The translations under genes and the position numbers were made by a program. A DNA stretch of 64,000 nucleotides from Bombilactobacillus folatiphilus (lineage in GTDB: Bacteria; Bacillota; Bacilli; Lactobacillales; Lactobacillaceae). The notes below the pieces were generated by a model. The model did not search any database. It was not told the origin of the DNA and saw only the letters and a list, made by a program, of their open reading frames with translations. The stretch covers positions 806,001 through 870,000 of the forward strand of contig NZ_CP093366.1 in NCBI RefSeq assembly GCF_023380265.1, written 5' to 3'. This document shows, in pieces, positions 62,641 through 64,000 of this stretch (position 1 is the first letter of the stretch; every line of letters starts with the position of its first letter).

Positions 62641-63761
62641 GTGGGGTGCCCCCAATATTGAAATAAATCTGTCCGTAAGGCACCATTATACAATTTGCGC
62701 CGTTTAGTCGCTTTTTGACCATAGAATTTTTCAAATTCCAAGTCACTAGAAAGATAATATTTACTCCAAGTGCTCATTTTCCCGAAACTTTGACCCATTT
62801 CGTGATATAAATGATGGACTTTAGTTTGTTCCTGCATTCGCTTACCATACGGAGGATTAGCAATTAAGATACCATTTTGACTCGTAATTCGAACATCTTT
62901 GACCGCCAGTTGTTTAAAATTAATATCATGTAAAACACCAGCTTGGTGCGCATTTAATTTGGCCACATCAATCATGGAACCATCAATATCACTGGCATTA
63001 ATCTCTAAAGTCCCGCTCGGTTGAATTTGACTCTGAGCCTTGTCTTTGGCAATTTGTAAGAGCTCCGGATTGAACCAATCAAAATTTTCAAATGCAAAGT
63101 GACGATTTAAACCTGGCGCAATCTTACGACCAATTAATGCAGCTTCAATTGCAATCGTTCCCGAACCTGTTGTTGGATCATAAAAAGGATCATTTGCCCG
63201 CCAAGGTGTCAATAAAATTAAAGCTGCGGCAAAATTTTCTTTTAAGGGCGCACCACCATGTTCCGTCCGATAACCACGTTTAAACAAAGACGCGCCTGTC
63301 GTGTCCAAAGTGATTTCAACTTGATCTTTGACCAAGCGCACCTCAATTTGAAAAGTATTACCACTCTCTGGCAAAAAACCGCGCCGATGATACACTGTTG
63401 CCATTTTATCAACAATGGCTTTCTTAGTAATAGCTTGAATATCGGGTTCTGAATGCAATTTAGAACGAACTGAACGACCCTTCACAGGAAAACTCGCATC
63501 CAAAGGCAGCCATTGATCCCAAGCCATCGACTTGACACCTTCAAATAATTCATCAAAAGTTAACGCTTTAAATTTCTTCAAAACAATTTTGATACGATCC
63601 GCACTCCGCAACCACAAATTCGTCAACACGATTGCATCCAAATCACCAGTAAAATAAACTTTGCCAGTGTCAACTTGATCAATTGTGAAACCTAAATTTT
63701 GTAATTCTTTTTTCGTGATGGCTTCAAAACCACTGGCCATCGTTGCTAATAATTTCATCAA
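62628..63761 (-). CDS. THUMP-domain class I rRNA methyltransferase (RlmL/YpsC-like, 377 aa)
   Basis: An N-terminal THUMP region (about 40-155), SAM-binding PTTGSGTIAIEAAL and catalytic ANPPYGKRM match YpsC/the N-terminal half of RlmL, which methylates guanine N2 in 23S rRNA. Located next to rnpB, as ypsC is in Bacillus. Confidence 0.9.
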   Translation of the reverse strand: MMKLLATMASGFEAITKKELQNLGFTIDQVDTGKVYFTGDLDAIVLTNLWLRSADRIKIVLKKFKALTFDELFEGVKSMAWDQWLPLDASFPVKGRSVRSKLHSEPDIQAITKKAIVDKMATVYHRRGFLPESGNTFQIEVRLVKDQVEITLDTTGASLFKRGYRTEHGGAPLKENFAAALILLTPWRANDPFYDPTTGSGTIAIEAALIGRKIAPGLNRHFAFENFDWFNPELLQIAKDKAQSQIQPSGTLEINASDIDGSMIDVAKLNAHQAGVLHDINFKQLAVKDVRITSQNGILIANPPYGKRMQEQTKVHHLYHEMGQSFGKMSTWSKYYLSSDLEFEKFYGQKATKRRKLYNGALRTDLFQYWGHPTYKK

Positions 63762-63775
63762 TTACTCCTTTAATT

Positions 63776-63806
63776 TAAAAAAGAGACGAACTAAAGTCCG
63801 CCTCTT
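63776..63806 (-). terminator. Terminator of rnpB
   Basis: On the minus strand AGAGGCGGACT pairs with AGTTCGTCTCT (two non-Watson-Crick positions) and is followed by TTTTTT. Confidence 0.75.
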
Positions 63807-63811
63807 GAGTC

Positions 63812-64000
63812 TACAGATTTCTATAAGCCACGTTCTGTTCCAGTTAACCTAACTCACATTAACCTTCAGTAATCATCTATCTACACAAAATGTGTTTTCA
63901 ATTCAAGTTTGTTTCCCTAAATTGAAACTCCCCTACCAAAGTTTGGGTTTCCTGCTCGTGGGGTTTACCCGTTCCACTTTTTTGTTTCCAAAAAAATCCG
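63812..64000 (-). ncRNA. rnpB: RNase P RNA, type B, 3' part (cut by window end)
   Basis: On the minus strand the conserved elements appear in order: GTAAACCCCACGAGC, GAAACCCAAACTTTGGTAGGGG, GTAGATAGATGATTAC and ACGTGGCTTATAGAA near the 3' end. These match the 3' half of Bacillus-type RNase P RNA. The 5' half lies outside the window. The 3' end is estimated from the terminator. Confidence 0.92.

Overview
The window is AT-rich, densely coded low-GC Gram-positive DNA. It fits a carbohydrate-fermenting member of the Lactobacillaceae, perhaps a Bombilactobacillus- or Liquorilactobacillus-like lineage; the genus is inference only. Supporting signs are many PTS permeases, a T-box leader, a BspA-repeat/WxL surface protein, an IMP dehydrogenase without CBS domains, a Bce-type peptide-antibiotic module, formate-tetrahydrofolate ligase, RqcH, and a type-B RNase P RNA at the right edge.

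Layout. Positions 1-10,684 form one giant inverted repeat: base x pairs with base 10,685-x, there is no spacer, and the left arm may continue outside the window. Each arm carries a small membrane protein, a T-box leader with an MhpD-like hydratase, a lipoprotein, an MFS exporter and a TetR regulator (TetR-a). A second, paralogous TetR (TetR-b) straddles the right edge of the repeat. Such a structure is either an assembly or foldback artefact, a recent in vivo inverted duplication, or read-through of a hairpin end.

11.3-16.9 kb is accessory surface and unknown DNA. It holds a run of small overlapping ORFs, three of which look like one frame-disrupted gene with a possible caspase/CHAT-like His/Cys pair, followed by a 1,005-residue BspA/WxL protein with freshly amplified 78-bp repeats. 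17.1-22.2 kb holds a DHA2 exporter with its TetR regulator and an ABC exporter. 22.5-26.1 kb is a decay zone with three pseudogenes: a family-4-like uracil-DNA glycosylase, a DHA2 exporter and an M20 peptidase remnant. An intact ArsR-type regulator and a flavodoxin-fold quinone reductase lie among them.

26.2-50 kb is mainly sugar uptake and envelope functions. The mannitol genes (mtlA, mtlF, mtlD, mtlR, with two candidate cre sites) have nagB inserted between them. A BceRS-AB-like module follows, then an L-sorbose locus (sorF-A-B-C-D divergent from sorR and sorE, with a repeated candidate operator). Next is a lactose/cellobiose-family PTS embedded among an esterase, two penicillin-binding-fold serine hydrolases and a dipeptide epimerase, which suggests salvage of cell-wall-derived compounds.

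50-64 kb is housekeeping: guaB, degV, rqcH, pyrR, an RluD-type pseudouridine synthase, lspA, fhs, a CorA-type transporter, a THUMP methyltransferase and rnpB. Within it, overlapping pyrR, lies the most unusual intact gene pair of the window: CarA-like and CarB-like proteins whose reading frames are open and translationally coupled, but whose glutaminase and ATP-grasp catalytic residues are lost. They look like carbamoyl-phosphate-synthetase pseudoenzymes in place of a full pyr operon.
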